Below, piece by piece: positions 1 through 8,291 of a DNA stretch of 50,800 nucleotides. The translations under genes and the position numbers were made by a program. The stretch's first letter is position 1; the number at the start of each line of letters is the position of its first letter. Origin of the DNA: Gammaproteobacteria bacterium (GTDB lineage Bacteria > Pseudomonadota > Gammaproteobacteria > Thiohalomonadales > Thiohalomonadaceae); NCBI GenBank assembly GCA_003252455.1, contig QKED01000059.1, positions 1-50,800 of the forward strand. Reading direction: 5' to 3'. The notes under the pieces were generated by a model. It was not told the origin of the DNA. It worked only from the letters and a program-made list of their open reading frames with translations, and did no database searches.

Positions 1-189
1 GCTCGGCTCATGTGATAGTGGGCGGATGCGCTCTCAGGACGCTCAGGGGAGTTGACCACCTCGTTCGAGGAACGCCCTAAGCTTCTGACGAGCGAGCAGG
101 AGAGGATAGCTCCTTGTTGGCACATAATCACACGGGATGCGACAACTACCCAACGAGACGAACCCCATGTAGGGCGCCATAACCCGCTC

Positions 190-1455
190 TCAGCGCACCT
201 TGTGCGGCGCATCCAGGCTGTCGGAGCCCTCGATGGCGATGGGCGCGAGGTCGAGCACGGCGACGGTGGCCTCGATGGCGCGCGCCTGGTCGACCAGCGC
301 CTCGACGGCGGCGAGCACCTTGGCGTTGCCGCTCTGGTTGCCGGGGCCGATGAGCTGGTCGTAGGCGACGCCCTCTTTTTCGGCGCTATCCACCAGCACC
401 TGCATCTTGGCCAGGGTGGCGGCGAGGTGGTCGCGCAGGTTCTTGTCCGCCTCGGGGTTGTGCGCGGCGACCAGCGCGGAGAGGCTCGGGCCCTGCATCC
501 TGCTGCCGTCGACACGGCTGTAGTGGCCGGTGTAGACGTTCTGGATGCCGAGGGCGTCGTGGTAGTGCGACCAGTGGGTGTTGTCGCTGAAGCAGTCGTG
601 CTCCTCCTCGGGGTCGTGCAGCATCAGGCCGAGCTTCATGCGCTCACCGGCCAGTTCGCCGTAGGAGAGGCTGCCCATGCCGACCAAAATCGTCGAGATG
701 CCCGCCTGTGGGTCGGCCATCAGCTGGCTGCGTGCGGCGCCGTTCGCCTCCCACTGCGCGACCATCCAGCTGAGGTCGTCGACCAGCAGCTGGGTGGCAG
801 CGAGCAGGTAGGCGCCGCGTCGGTCGCAGTGGCCCCAGGAGCAGTGGGCGGTGTCGAAGTCGCTGGCCGGGCGCGCCCCGGCGCCGGGGCCGTTGCCGTT
901 GAGGTCCTGCCCCCAGAGCAGGAACTCCACCGCGTGGTAGCCGGTGGCGACGTTGGACTCGACGCCGTCCGCCTCGTGCAGGGTCTCGGCGAGCAGCGCG
1001 GGGGTGATCTGCTCAGCGTCGATAGTGGTGCCGGAGATGACCAGCGCGGGGCTGGCGATGACGTTGGCGGTGTAGAGCGGGTTCTCCTCCGACTCGTCGC
1101 CGTAGCTGGCGGCCACGTAGTCGATCAGCCCCTCGTCGAGTGGCCAGGCGTTCACCTTGCCCTCCCATTCGTCGACGATGGGGTTGCCGAAGCGGAACGC
1201 CTCGCTCTGCTGATAGGGCACGCGGGCGGCGCGCCAGGCGGTGCGGGCGGCTTCGAGGGTGGCCTCGCTGGGCTTGGCCACCAACTGTTCGGCAGCGCTG
1301 TGCAGTGCCTGGGCGGTGGTCAGCGAATCGCTGTAGACAGCGTGCGCCAGGTCGGCGTAGTGGCCGAGCACGGCGCGCGCGTCGGGGGCCGCCTGGGCCA
1401 GGCTGGCGCTGAGCAGCAGCAGGGGGGCGGCGAGGTGTTTCAGGTGTCGGTGCAT
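190..1455 (-). CDS. Imelysin-family (peptidase M75/EfeO-like) periplasmic iron-regulated protein
   Basis: 421 residues from the ATG at 1455. An in-frame ATG lies nine codons upstream, but the later one begins directly with a Sec signal peptide (MHRHLKHLAAPLLLL..SLAQA), so it is preferred. The imelysin signature GYHAVEFLLWGQD is present, with the His and Glu of the HxxE metal motif, followed by a second family block near GRDL/RPASDF. Imelysins are periplasmic proteins of iron-uptake loci (IrpA, EfeO relatives) thought to bind metal; despite the old name, protease activity is doubtful. It is the last gene of the iron locus, 19 bp after the bacterioferritin stop. Family assignment is firm; its exact substrate is not. 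Confidence 0.9.
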   Translation of the reverse strand: MHRHLKHLAAPLLLLSASLAQAAPDARAVLGHYADLAHAVYSDSLTTAQALHSAAEQLVAKPSEATLEAARTAWRAARVPYQQSEAFRFGNPIVDEWEGKVNAWPLDEGLIDYVAASYGDESEENPLYTANVIASPALVISGTTIDAEQITPALLAETLHEADGVESNVATGYHAVEFLLWGQDLNGNGPGAGARPASDFDTAHCSWGHCDRRGAYLLAATQLLVDDLSWMVAQWEANGAARSQLMADPQAGISTILVGMGSLSYGELAGERMKLGLMLHDPEEEHDCFSDNTHWSHYHDALGIQNVYTGHYSRVDGSRMQGPSLSALVAAHNPEADKNLRDHLAATLAKMQVLVDSAEKEGVAYDQLIGPGNQSGNAKVLAAVEALVDQARAIEATVAVLDLAPIAIEGSDSLDAPHKVR

Positions 1456-1474
1456 GGTCGGCATCTCCATCGGG

Positions 1475-1930
1475 TTACTCACTCCAGGCGGCGGTCTCGC
1501 CGGGGCGGCGCAGCATCTTGTTGACCTCGTCGGCGTGCAGCTCCTCCTCGACGATCATGTCGCGGGCGTACTCTTCGAGCAGCACGTGCTTGCCCTCGGT
1601 CAGGGCGAGCAGTGCGTAGTAGGCGTCGCGCGCCAGCTGCTCGTGGGCCAGGCTCTCGCGCAGGATGTCGCCCATGTCGTGTTGATGCGTCTCCAGCAGC
1701 GGGCCGATGGCCAGCGAGGGGTGGCCGCCGAGCAGGGTCACCAGCTCGCCCGCCTTGGTGGCGTGAGCCAGGCTCTCGTCGGCGTTCTTCTTCATCCAGG
1801 AGACGATGGGGATGCGGTGGTAGCCGAAGACCATCAGCGCGTAGTGGGTGTAGCGCACCACGCCGGCGAGCTCCAGCTCCATGATGCGGTTGAGGAGGGT
1901 GATGGCCTGTTGGGTGTCGTGTTCTTGCAT
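1475..1930 (-). CDS. Bacterioferritin-like ferritin
   Basis: 151-residue ferritin-like four-helix protein starting MQEHDTQQAITLLNR. Helix A carries MELELAGVVRY (Glu near residue 18-20), helix B ADESLAHA (Glu and His), helix C AHEQLARDAY and helix D IVEEELHADEV, giving the usual Glu/His set of a diiron ferroxidase centre. The methionine that binds haem in E. coli Bfr (next to the helix B Glu) is not obvious, so this may be a haem-free form. Family role: oxidise Fe(II) and store it as ferric mineral in the cytoplasm. It lies between the DUF2325 gene and the imelysin gene. The longer in-frame extension upstream overlaps DUF2325 and has no ferritin homology, so the ATG at 1930 is chosen. Confidence 0.88.
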   Translation of the reverse strand: MQEHDTQQAITLLNRIMELELAGVVRYTHYALMVFGYHRIPIVSWMKKNADESLAHATKAGELVTLLGGHPSLAIGPLLETHQHDMGDILRESLAHEQLARDAYYALLALTEGKHVLLEEYARDMIVEEELHADEVNKMLRRPGETAAWSE

Positions 1931-1956
1931 GGTATCTCTCCGCGAATAAATAGGGT

Positions 1957-3219
1957 TCAGTGGGCCGGGGTGAGGCTCGCCTCGCCGGCGTGGAGTCGGG
2001 CCAGGGCCTGACTGAAGCTGCCGACCCCGGCGCCCTGATAGAAGAGGCAGGGGGTGGCGGTGCGCCGACAGTGGCGCTTGAGCTGGTAGTAGGCGCTGTG
2101 GCTGACGCAGTCGGTGGGGCAGATCACCGCGTCGGCCCCGGCGATCAGCTCGGGCAGGCGGCTCAGCGCCTCTTCGCGCCCGCCGTCGTGGTGGGTGAGG
2201 CGCATGCCGAGGCGTTCGGCCAGCTCGCGGTACTGCGCCACCAGCGCGGTGCGCCCGCCGACGCAGAGCACGCAGCGCGGGGCGAGGGCCGCCTGCTGCG
2301 GGCAGGCGTGGCACTCGGCCTGCGCCTCGGCGGCCCCTTCGAGCAGACGACGCAGGGTGTCGCGCTCCAGGGTGGCGGCGGCCAGCTGCTCCTCGGCCGC
2401 GTCGAGTGCGGCCTGTGTCGCGTGCAGTTGGCCGCTGCGCTCGGTGAGGGTCTTAAGGCGCGCCTTGAGCGCGGCGTTCTCGCTGCGCAGCAGGGCCAGT
2501 TCGCGTTGGCTCTGCTGCTCGGCCTCGCGCTGTTGCAGTGCGGCCAGCTGGGCCTTGAGCGTCTGGGCGCTGGCGGCCTGCTGTTGTAGTTGCTGCTGCT
2601 CGGCCTCACGGCTGGCCAGTTCACGGCGCAGTGCCGCCTCGCGCTGTTTCGCCTCACGCTGTTGGGTGGCGTGCACCTGCTGCTGTTCGGCGAGCTGGCG
2701 CTCTAGCTGCGCCAGGCGCCGGGCGTCGCGCGCCAGCCCCGCGCCCACCTGGTGCGAGAGCATGTGCATGTCGTGCTCGATGCGCCCGCGCAGGCGTGGG
2801 CTGCACGCCTTGTGGGTGAGGGCGGCCCAGAGCGCACCGGCCACCTCGCCGCTCTGTAGGCTCTGGCGCCAGGCGCGCTCTACCTCGGCCTCGGTTTTGA
2901 GGGCGTTGAACTGGCGTACGGCGGCGGCGTAGTCGCGCTCGAACTGTTTGTGCAGCGCCTGACTGAAGGGGTTGCGCGCCAGCGAGAGCTGCACCGCCTC
3001 GACGTGCAGGCGGTAGTCGTCGTGCGGGTCGCCGTCGAAGTTGAAGCGTGCGGCGAGGTGGCGCAGGCGCTCGATGGCCAGGCAGGTGCCGACCACCGGG
3101 CAGTGCAGGCGCTCCTCCAGCTCCCAGAGCTTGGCCCGGCGCGGGGCAGGCTCTGCGATCTTCTCTGGCCACGGCAGCGGCGTGGTGCCGAGGCCGACCG
3201 GGTTCAGCGGGGCGTTCAT
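1957..3219 (-). CDS. DUF2325 domain protein with long coiled coil
   Basis: 420 residues. The N-terminal ~150 residues are helical with no motif I can name. Residues ~155-290 form a Gln/Glu/Ala-rich coiled coil (runs such as LEQQQVHATQQREAKQ-type heptads). The C-terminal ~95 residues are a DUF2325 domain: CVLCVGGRTALVAQYRELAE, then HHDGG, ADAVICPTDCVSHSAYY and a final QGAGVGSF. DUF2325 resembles a nucleotide-binding Rossmann-like fold, and in several genomes it accompanies bacterioferritin or iron genes; its biochemical role is not established. The start ATG overlaps the stop of the upstream small gene by 4 bp (ATGA), so the two are translationally coupled. Confidence 0.85.
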   Translation of the reverse strand: MNAPLNPVGLGTTPLPWPEKIAEPAPRRAKLWELEERLHCPVVGTCLAIERLRHLAARFNFDGDPHDDYRLHVEAVQLSLARNPFSQALHKQFERDYAAAVRQFNALKTEAEVERAWRQSLQSGEVAGALWAALTHKACSPRLRGRIEHDMHMLSHQVGAGLARDARRLAQLERQLAEQQQVHATQQREAKQREAALRRELASREAEQQQLQQQAASAQTLKAQLAALQQREAEQQSQRELALLRSENAALKARLKTLTERSGQLHATQAALDAAEEQLAAATLERDTLRRLLEGAAEAQAECHACPQQAALAPRCVLCVGGRTALVAQYRELAERLGMRLTHHDGGREEALSRLPELIAGADAVICPTDCVSHSAYYQLKRHCRRTATPCLFYQGAGVGSFSQALARLHAGEASLTPAH

Positions 3220-3401
3220 GCCCCGTGCCCCTGGCGCAGGCGGTCGCTCATGCGTGTGCAGAGGTCGCTGGTCTCGGCGTCGGTGCCCTCGGCGATGCGC
3301 GCCAGCAGGTCGGCGGCCTGGTGCGCGGCGCGCGGGTCACCGGCGAGCTGGTGGCGCAGCAGCAGGGTGAGGGCGCCGAGGGTGAGGTCGGGTCTGGGCA
3401 T
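3216..3401 (-). CDS. Small helical hypothetical protein
   Basis: 61 residues, MPRPDLTLGALTLLLRHQLA to RLRQGHGA. The ATG at 3401 has a good ribosome-binding site (AAAGGAG, about 7 bp upstream); longer in-frame starts would run into the dispersed repeat at 3429-3451. It is Leu/Ala-rich with Asp and Arg, predicted helical, with no signal peptide or membrane segment. It overlaps the DUF2325 gene by 4 bp and probably works with it. I do not recognise the family; similar tiny genes sit before DUF2325 genes in other proteobacteria, but that is from memory and not verified. Confidence 0.65.
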   Translation of the reverse strand: MPRPDLTLGALTLLLRHQLAGDPRAAHQAADLLARIAEGTDAETSDLCTRMSDRLRQGHGA

Positions 3402-3428
3402 CTTGGCTCTCCTTTGGATATCGCCTTT

Positions 3429-3451
3429 GGAGTACAGCCCTCGGGCTGTAC
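3429..3451. repeat. Dispersed palindromic repeat, copy A
   Basis: GGAGTACAGCCCTCGGGCTGTAC. The core GTACAGCCC/TCGGGCTGTAC is a perfect palindrome apart from its centre. The same unit recurs twice, in inverted orientation, at 13552-13606. This copy lies between the porin stop and the small gene upstream of DUF2325, a typical place for a REP-like element. Confidence 0.7.
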
Positions 3452-3499
3452 GTTGCGACTGAGGGTCTGGGCGGTGATTGCCAGCCGGTGTTGGTGGAT

Positions 3500-4591
3500 T
3501 CAGAAACTCATCGCCAGCTGGGCGGTGAGGCTGCTGCTGGTGTCGCCGGTGCCGCCATCGCTCACGGCGTAGTCCGTGTCCTGGGCCCACTCGAAGGCGA
3601 GGCCGACGCCGTCGGCCAGATCGAGGGCCAGACCGACGCGGGTGCGCGTCTCGGGCAGGCCGAGGGCGACGGCTTCTGCGCTCTGCTGTACGCCTATAGC
3701 GACGGTGGCGGGGTAGCCGCCGAGGCCGATGGCGTAGCCCAGCTCGACGTTGAGCGCGCTCGGTTGTGCCCCCTCGCCATTGAAGGCGACCTCGGCCACG
3801 TCGAAGGTATCCATGGCGCTGAGGTACTCGGCGATGAAGGTGGCGTCGCCGACGCTGACCACGGCGTGCAGCGCGCTCCCGGCCACGTCGGCCTGGCTGT
3901 TGCCCGCGCCACTGCTGATGGCGTCGCCGATGAGGTCGCCGTCGCCGAGGTCACTCAGGTAGTCGAGGCCCAGCTCCAGGGCGCCCCACTCGGCCTCATG
4001 GGCGTAGGCGAGGGAGAGGCCGCCGTTGTCCACCGCATCGTCGGCGCCCGCTTTGTCGGTGTCGCCGTTAAAGAGGTAGAGGGCGCCGCTCACCGGGCCC
4101 TGGTTGAAGTCGAGGGCGACGATACTCTCGAAGGTCTCGCCCAGCTCCAGGGTGAGGGGGTCGCCGACCATCAAGGTCTCGTAGCGGCCAAAGGGGAGCG
4201 CCGTGCGCCCGACGGTGAGGCCGACGGGGGCGTCGTCGCGGCCCAGGTGCAGGGTGGCAGCGTCGACGTCGAGCGGGGTGTCGTCCTCTTCATAGAGCAG
4301 CACCAGCTCGGCGTGGGCCCACTCGGTCACCGCGGCGCTGATCACCAGCTCGGCGGTGGCGGCGACGATGTCGCTGCTGTCGTCGTCGTTTAGCCCCAGC
4401 TCCGCCTCGACGGCGCCGGAGAGGGTGACGGCGCGCCACCAGCGGTCGGCGTCGCGGTTGAGGATCGCCTTGTCCTGGGCGGCGAGGCGCTGCTCCAGGT
4501 AGCGCAGGCGCTGTTCGACGCCGTCGGCGGCCAGCGCGGCCTGGGGCAGTAGGGTCGCCGCGAGGGCGGTGGCGATAAGGCTCTTGTGCAT
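3500..4591 (-). CDS. LbtU-family siderophore porin (outer membrane)
   Basis: 363 residues. A Sec signal peptide (MHKSLIATALAATLLPQAALA) is followed by a short coiled coil (GVEQRLRYLEQRLAAQDKAIL, residues ~25-45) like that which precedes many trimeric or LPS-anchored porins. The rest is beta-rich, acidic, with alternating hydrophobic strands and a terminal phenylalanine (..LTAQLAMSF), as expected of an outer-membrane beta barrel. The sequence VGRTALPFGRYETLMVGDPLTLELGET is typical of the LbtU group; LbtU of Legionella imports legiobactin without TonB. Placement directly after hemP under a Fur-like site fits iron uptake. The function in this organism is inferred. Confidence 0.8.
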   Translation of the reverse strand: MHKSLIATALAATLLPQAALAADGVEQRLRYLEQRLAAQDKAILNRDADRWWRAVTLSGAVEAELGLNDDDSSDIVAATAELVISAAVTEWAHAELVLLYEEDDTPLDVDAATLHLGRDDAPVGLTVGRTALPFGRYETLMVGDPLTLELGETFESIVALDFNQGPVSGALYLFNGDTDKAGADDAVDNGGLSLAYAHEAEWGALELGLDYLSDLGDGDLIGDAISSGAGNSQADVAGSALHAVVSVGDATFIAEYLSAMDTFDVAEVAFNGEGAQPSALNVELGYAIGLGGYPATVAIGVQQSAEAVALGLPETRTRVGLALDLADGVGLAFEWAQDTDYAVSDGGTGDTSSSLTAQLAMSF

Positions 4592-4670
4592 GGTGGTCGG
4601 TCTCCGGTACTGGCGGTGGTCGGGGCTGGCTGGCGACGGCTGGCTGGCCCGGAGTGAGGTTGAAAACAGG

Positions 4671-4832
4671 TTATTTGGTCAGGATCAGCTTGCCCTGACG
4701 GGTGATCTGCAGACGGTATTCGCAGCCCTGATGCTGGATCAGCACCACGCTGGCCCCGGCGAAGAGCGTCTCGCTGTCGAGGCGAGGCGGGGTGGCCGAC
4801 GAGGGGGGCGGGGTCGATTTCGGGTCACTCAT
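4671..4832 (-). CDS. hemP: Hemin uptake protein HemP family
   Basis: 53 residues from the ATG at 4832 (MSDPKSTPPPSS). The C-terminal half carries the family pattern: LFAGASVVLIQHQGCEYRL followed by ITRQGKLILTK, the diagnostic TRqGKLILTK ending. HemP/HmuP proteins are small and usually the first gene of Fur-controlled haem or siderophore uptake operons; in Bradyrhizobium and Burkholderia HmuP acts as a co-activator of such operons. A longer in-frame ATG at 4895 lies inside the predicted Fur region and is unlikely. It leads the second half of the iron locus. Confidence 0.88.
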   Translation of the reverse strand: MSDPKSTPPPSSATPPRLDSETLFAGASVVLIQHQGCEYRLQITRQGKLILTK

Positions 4833-4866
4833 GTAAACGAAAACCGTTCTCATTAATGTTGATGTA

Positions 4867-4885
4867 GATAATACTGATTCCCATT
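4867..4885. promoter_or_regulatory. Candidate Fur box upstream of hemP
   Basis: GATAATACTGATTCCCATT shares its first hexamer and several central positions with the Fur consensus GATAATGATAATCATTATC. The adjacent stretch 4837-4860 (AACCGTTCTCATTAATG) contains a further half-site-like TGAGAA on the minus strand. It lies 35-53 bp upstream of the hemP ATG. Identified by eye only. Confidence 0.6.
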
Positions 4886-4928
4886 TGCGTGTCAAGCACT
4901 CTCTTGCAGGGAGGGTGCGGTCACGGGG

Positions 4929-5336
4929 TCACCCTCGGGCGGCGCCGTAGAGGGTGAGGCGGGTGACGCCGAGGCGCCGCAGCTGCTGGAGCAGTGGCGT
5001 GAGCTGGCCGAGGGGGAGCTGGCGGTCGGCCTTCAGCGCCAGGGTGGGTGGGGGTTCGGCAGCCAACGGCGTGGCCAGGCGCGCCGCCAGTTGCGCCGGG
5101 TCGAGGGGCTCCCCGTCCAGGCTCAGGGCGCCGTCGGCGGTCACGGCGAGGGTCAGGCGCGGCGCGCTGAGCGGGGGTTGCTTAGCGATCTGCGGTGGGC
5201 GCACCTCGGGGGCGGGCTCCTGGCGCACCTGTCCGGCGAGCATGAAGAAGATCAGCAGCAGGAAGACGATGTTGATCAGCGGGGTCAGCTGCGCGTCGAG
5301 GTCGCGACGCGGTTTGGCGGGGAGTAACGCGGCCAT
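4929..5336 (-). CDS. exbD: ExbD/TolR-family energy-transduction protein (second copy)
   Basis: 135 residues. Short cytoplasmic N-terminus (MAALLPAKPRRDLDAQ), then one transmembrane helix LTPLINIVFLLLIFFMLAGQ, then a periplasmic domain ending LRRLGVTRLTLYGAARG. The usual proton-relay Asp of ExbD (L-x-x-L-I/V-D-V-V/I) is replaced by Asn here (LTPLINIVFLL), whereas the neighbouring copy keeps Asp. This change could affect proton coupling. It follows the other exbD by 9 bp in the TonB-ExbB-ExbD-ExbD operon. Family is clear; whether it is a functional stator on its own is doubtful. Confidence 0.88.
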   Translation of the reverse strand: MAALLPAKPRRDLDAQLTPLINIVFLLLIFFMLAGQVRQEPAPEVRPPQIAKQPPLSAPRLTLAVTADGALSLDGEPLDPAQLAARLATPLAAEPPPTLALKADRQLPLGQLTPLLQQLRRLGVTRLTLYGAARG

Positions 5337-5345
5337 GGGGGCTCC

Positions 5346-5762
5346 TCAGGGGGTGGGCGGGGCGGCGAGGTCGGCCAGCTCGACCTGGGTGATGCCGTGG
5401 ATGGTGAGGCGTTCGATGAGGTCGATGAGCCCCTGGAGCGGCTGCTCCGGGTGGCCATGCAGGGCTACGCCGCGTGTGGCCGCCTCGCCCTCGGCCAGCG
5501 CCGCGCCGAGTTGGGCCGGGCTGAGCGGGCCGTGCGGCCCCAGGTAGAGGCCGCCGTCGGCGAGCAGGTAGAGGTGCAGCGGGCCCTGCGCCGCGCTGGC
5601 CGCGCCGCCGCCCGCCTCGGCGAGACGCAGCGGCACCGCGCGCCACTGGGCGAACTGGGTGGTGAGCATGAAGAAGAGCAGCAGGATGAAGACTACGTCG
5701 ATCAGCGAGGTGAGGCCGATGGGGCGGCTGCGGCGGTGGTAGAGGCGCGGCTCAGGCGACAT
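5346..5762 (-). CDS. exbD: ExbD biopolymer transport protein (first copy)
   Basis: 138 residues, MSPEPRLYHRRSRPIGLTSLIDVVFILLLFFML. The single transmembrane helix contains the conserved LIDVVFILL with the essential Asp that carries protons in ExbD. The periplasmic domain ends GITQVELADLAAPPTP. It overlaps exbB by 11 bp, so the two are translationally coupled. With ExbB and TonB it should power the receptor encoded upstream. In Xanthomonas two exbD genes also accompany one exbB, with differing roles. Confidence 0.92.
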   Translation of the reverse strand: MSPEPRLYHRRSRPIGLTSLIDVVFILLLFFMLTTQFAQWRAVPLRLAEAGGGAASAAQGPLHLYLLADGGLYLGPHGPLSPAQLGAALAEGEAATRGVALHGHPEQPLQGLIDLIERLTIHGITQVELADLAAPPTP

Positions 5763-6465
5763 GCAGCGGCGCCTCGCGGCTGGGGGCGGTAAGAGGTGGG
5801 TGGGTCGGCGCCGTCGTGGTGGTCGCGGGCCCCTGGGCCGGGTGGCTGACCCAGTGGGTGAAGAGGCGGTCGAGGTCGTTGTGCATGGCGAAGGCCTGGC
5901 GCTCCACGCGCCGCTCGAACCAGCTGTGCAGCAGCGAGACGGGGATGGCCACGGCGAGCCCCACGGCGGTGGTGAGCAGGGCGACCCAGATGCCGCCGGA
6001 GAGGTTGGCGGGGTCTACCTCGCGGCCCGCCGCCTGCATCGCCTGGAACGCCTCGATCATGCCGAGCACGGTGCCGAGCAGGCCGAGCAGCGGGGCGCTG
6101 GTGGCGATCACCTCCAGCAGGCGCAGATAGCTGCCGAGCCGCTCTAGCTCCTCGCGGGCGCAGCGCAGCCCCTCTTGGCGCGCGGTCTCCAGCGCCTCGG
6201 GGTGGTGTAGGAGCTGACCCAGGGTGTGGTGGACGACGCGGGCACGGGCACGCGCCGAGCGCGCCAGGGTCGCGTGCAGCGCCTCGGGGTCGGGGCCTGC
6301 CAGGGTGTCGATCTGCGCCCCCAGGGCGCCGCCGGGGGAGCTGTAGGCGCGGGCGAACTGGAGCAGTTTGTAGAGCGCCACGGTGGTGGCGATGCAGGAG
6401 AAGAGGATGAGGATGGCGACCACCGGGCCACCCACCTCGATCCAGTGAAACAGCGGGTCGAGCAT
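5752..6465 (-). CDS. exbB: ExbB/MotA-TolQ family proton channel protein
   Basis: 237 residues. Transmembrane helix 1 lies near residues 13-32 (GGPVVAILILFSCIATTVAL). A cytoplasmic region is followed by the family core TSAPLLGLLGTVLGMIEAFQ (TM2) and GGIWVALLTTAVGLAVAIPV (TM3), which line the proton path. The MotA/TolQ/ExbB family forms a pentamer around an ExbD dimer. It is 18 bp downstream of the PiuC-like gene and overlaps exbD. The gene order supports a dedicated TonB system for the local receptor. Confidence 0.93.
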   Translation of the reverse strand: MLDPLFHWIEVGGPVVAILILFSCIATTVALYKLLQFARAYSSPGGALGAQIDTLAGPDPEALHATLARSARARARVVHHTLGQLLHHPEALETARQEGLRCAREELERLGSYLRLLEVIATSAPLLGLLGTVLGMIEAFQAMQAAGREVDPANLSGGIWVALLTTAVGLAVAIPVSLLHSWFERRVERQAFAMHNDLDRLFTHWVSHPAQGPATTTTAPTHPPLTAPSREAPLHVA

Positions 6466-6483
6466 GATGTTCTCCGAACGGGT

Positions 6484-7164
6484 TCAGGGCCGCGCCCAGC
6501 GGCGCAGCAGGTTGTGGTAGACCGCGCTGAGGCGGCCCAGGGCGGGGTCGTCGGCGGGCAGGCCAAGGCGGGCCGCCTGTACCCCCTGGTCGAGGTCGTA
6601 GAGCAGGCTGCGGGCGCCCTCGTCGGCCACCAGGCTCTCGATCCAGAGGAACGCGGCGAGGCGCTCGCCGCGCGTCACCGGGGTCACCTGGTGCAGGCTG
6701 CTGGAGGGGTAGAGCACCAGGTCGCCCGCCGCCAGCTTCACCGCCTGGGCGCCGAACGGCCCCTCGATGTGCAGCTCGCCGCCGTCGTAGCTCTCCGGTG
6801 CGGCGAGGAACAGGGTGGCGGAGAGGTCGCTGCGCAGGCGGCCACCGTCGGCCAGGCTGAACAGCGCGCTGTCGACGTGGATGCCGTAGTGGCCGCCGTC
6901 GGCGTAGCGGTTGAATTTGGGCGGGTAGATGCGCCGTGGCAGGGCGGCGGCGATGAAGCGCGGGTCGCCGAGCAGGCGCTGGCGGATGTGCTCGCCGAGG
7001 GCGCGCGCCAGCGGGTCGCTGTCGTCGACCTGCTCGTTTTGCTTGACCTGTTGTGCCAGCTCACCGGCGGTGAGGGCGCCGTGCTGCCAGCGGGCGCTGG
7101 CCAACTGCTGGCGAAACTGCGCCACCTCGTCGGCGTTGAGGAGTTGTTGGAGGGTGATCAGCAT
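6484..7164 (-). CDS. piuC: PiuC/YbiX-type Fe(II)/2-oxoglutarate-dependent PKHD hydroxylase
   Basis: 226 residues. The iron ligands are visible as H96-x-D98 (GIHVDSALF) and H158 ([15 protein letters not shown]), with R165 for 2-oxoglutarate. PYPx[10 protein letters not shown] before the motif is typical of PKHD-type enzymes. PiuC (YbiX) genes lie next to catecholate siderophore receptors (piuA, fiu) in many gammaproteobacteria; the substrate is unknown, with siderophore processing proposed. It overlaps the FMN-oxidase gene by 7 bp and precedes exbB by 18 bp, all in one operon. Full length for the family. Confidence 0.93.
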   Translation of the reverse strand: MLITLQQLLNADEVAQFRQQLASARWQHGALTAGELAQQVKQNEQVDDSDPLARALGEHIRQRLLGDPRFIAAALPRRIYPPKFNRYADGGHYGIHVDSALFSLADGGRLRSDLSATLFLAAPESYDGGELHIEGPFGAQAVKLAAGDLVLYPSSSLHQVTPVTRGERLAAFLWIESLVADEGARSLLYDLDQGVQAARLGLPADDPALGRLSAVYHNLLRRWARP

Positions 7165-8276
7165 GGGGGGCTCGCAGGGTAGAGGGTGTGGGGGCCGATG
7201 TCGGCCAGGCGTGGGGTGCCGGCGAGGGCCATGGTCAGCTCCAGCTCTTCACTCACCAGGCGCAGCATGTGCGCCACGCCGAGCGCCCCGGCCACGGCCA
7301 GCGCGGCGATCTGTAGGCGCCCCACCAGGGCGGCGTCGGCGCCCAGGGCGAGGGCCTTGAACAGCGCCTCGCCGCCGTCGATGCCGCCATCCACCAGCAG
7401 TGGGTAGTCGGTGCCGAGGTGTTGGCGCAGGGCGGGCAGCACCTCGGCGCTGGCCGGGGCGGCATCGAGTGCGCGCCCGCCGTGGTTGGAGACCACCAGG
7501 CCGTCGCAGCCCAGCTCGCGCAGGCGCTGGGCGTCGTGCGGGTGCATCACCCCCTTGGCCAGCAGCGGCAGGCGTGTCTGGCTGCGCAGCCAGGCGAGCT
7601 CGGCCCAGTCGGGGGCCTCGCTGAGCATGCCGTGGAGGATGCGCGACTGGCCGCGGCGCAGCGGGCGCGGGGTGGGTGGCGGGTAGGCGCTGAGGTTGAC
7701 CGCGCACGGCTGCGCTGGGGCGCGGTAGCCGTGGCGGATGGCGCTCAGGTTGGGCGGTTGGAGCGGTGTGTCGAGGGTGACGACGAGGGCCTGATAGCCG
7801 CTCGCCTCGGCGCGGCGCAGCAGGTCGAGGGTGTGTGCCCGCTCTGCTTGCAGGTAGAGCTGGAACCACTTGGGGCCGGGGTTTTGCGTGGCGATCTGCT
7901 CCAGCGTCTCACCGGCCATGGCGCTCACCACCATGGGTAGGCCCATGGCGCCGGCGGCGGCGGCGGTGGCGTGTTCGCCCTCGGGGTGGGCCAACCCCTG
8001 GAGCGCCACCGGGGCGAGCAGCAGGGGGTGGGGCAGGCTCTGGCCGAACAGGCTCAGCGTGGTATCGGCGTTGTGCATGGGGGTGAGCAGGCGTGGCCAG
8101 AGCTTGAGGCGGGCCCAGGCGTGGCGATTGGCGCGCTGTGCGCGGCCCTGGCCGCTGGCGCCGGTGAGCTGGGCGTGCAGCGCCGGGGGGAGGTGGTGAC
8201 GGGCGCGGCGCAGGTAGTCGGCGGCGCACTGGAGGTCGGCGGGGATGGTGTCTAAGGGCGGCAGTGGGTTGGGCAT
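7158..8276 (-). CDS. FMN-dependent alpha-hydroxy-acid oxidase/dehydrogenase
   Basis: 372 residues, the usual size for the lactate/glycolate oxidase family. Visible features are the N-terminal helices, [18 protein letters not shown] for FMN contacts, the YLQAER segment, [14 protein letters not shown] with the FMN Lys (~K241), and the catalytic SNHGGR (S263-R268, H265 as base). [19 protein letters not shown] is the phosphate-binding loop. Family reaction: oxidation of an L-2-hydroxy acid (lactate, glycolate, mandelate) to the 2-oxo acid. Its position between a siderophore receptor and PiuC is unusual and may mean that a hydroxycarboxylate, perhaps a siderophore part, is the substrate; that is inference. 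Confidence 0.88.
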   Translation of the reverse strand: MPNPLPPLDTIPADLQCAADYLRRARHHLPPALHAQLTGASGQGRAQRANRHAWARLKLWPRLLTPMHNADTTLSLFGQSLPHPLLLAPVALQGLAHPEGEHATAAAAGAMGLPMVVSAMAGETLEQIATQNPGPKWFQLYLQAERAHTLDLLRRAEASGYQALVVTLDTPLQPPNLSAIRHGYRAPAQPCAVNLSAYPPPTPRPLRRGQSRILHGMLSEAPDWAELAWLRSQTRLPLLAKGVMHPHDAQRLRELGCDGLVVSNHGGRALDAAPASAEVLPALRQHLGTDYPLLVDGGIDGGEALFKALALGADAALVGRLQIAALAVAGALGVAHMLRLVSEELELTMALAGTPRLADIGPHTLYPASPPC

Positions 8277-8291
8277 GGGGCCTCCTGGGTG

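Noticed and set aside
52-1524. 490-codon plus-strand open frame
   Set aside because: Antisense to the imelysin gene; Val/Gly/Ala-rich without motifs, as expected of a shadow frame in GC-rich DNA.
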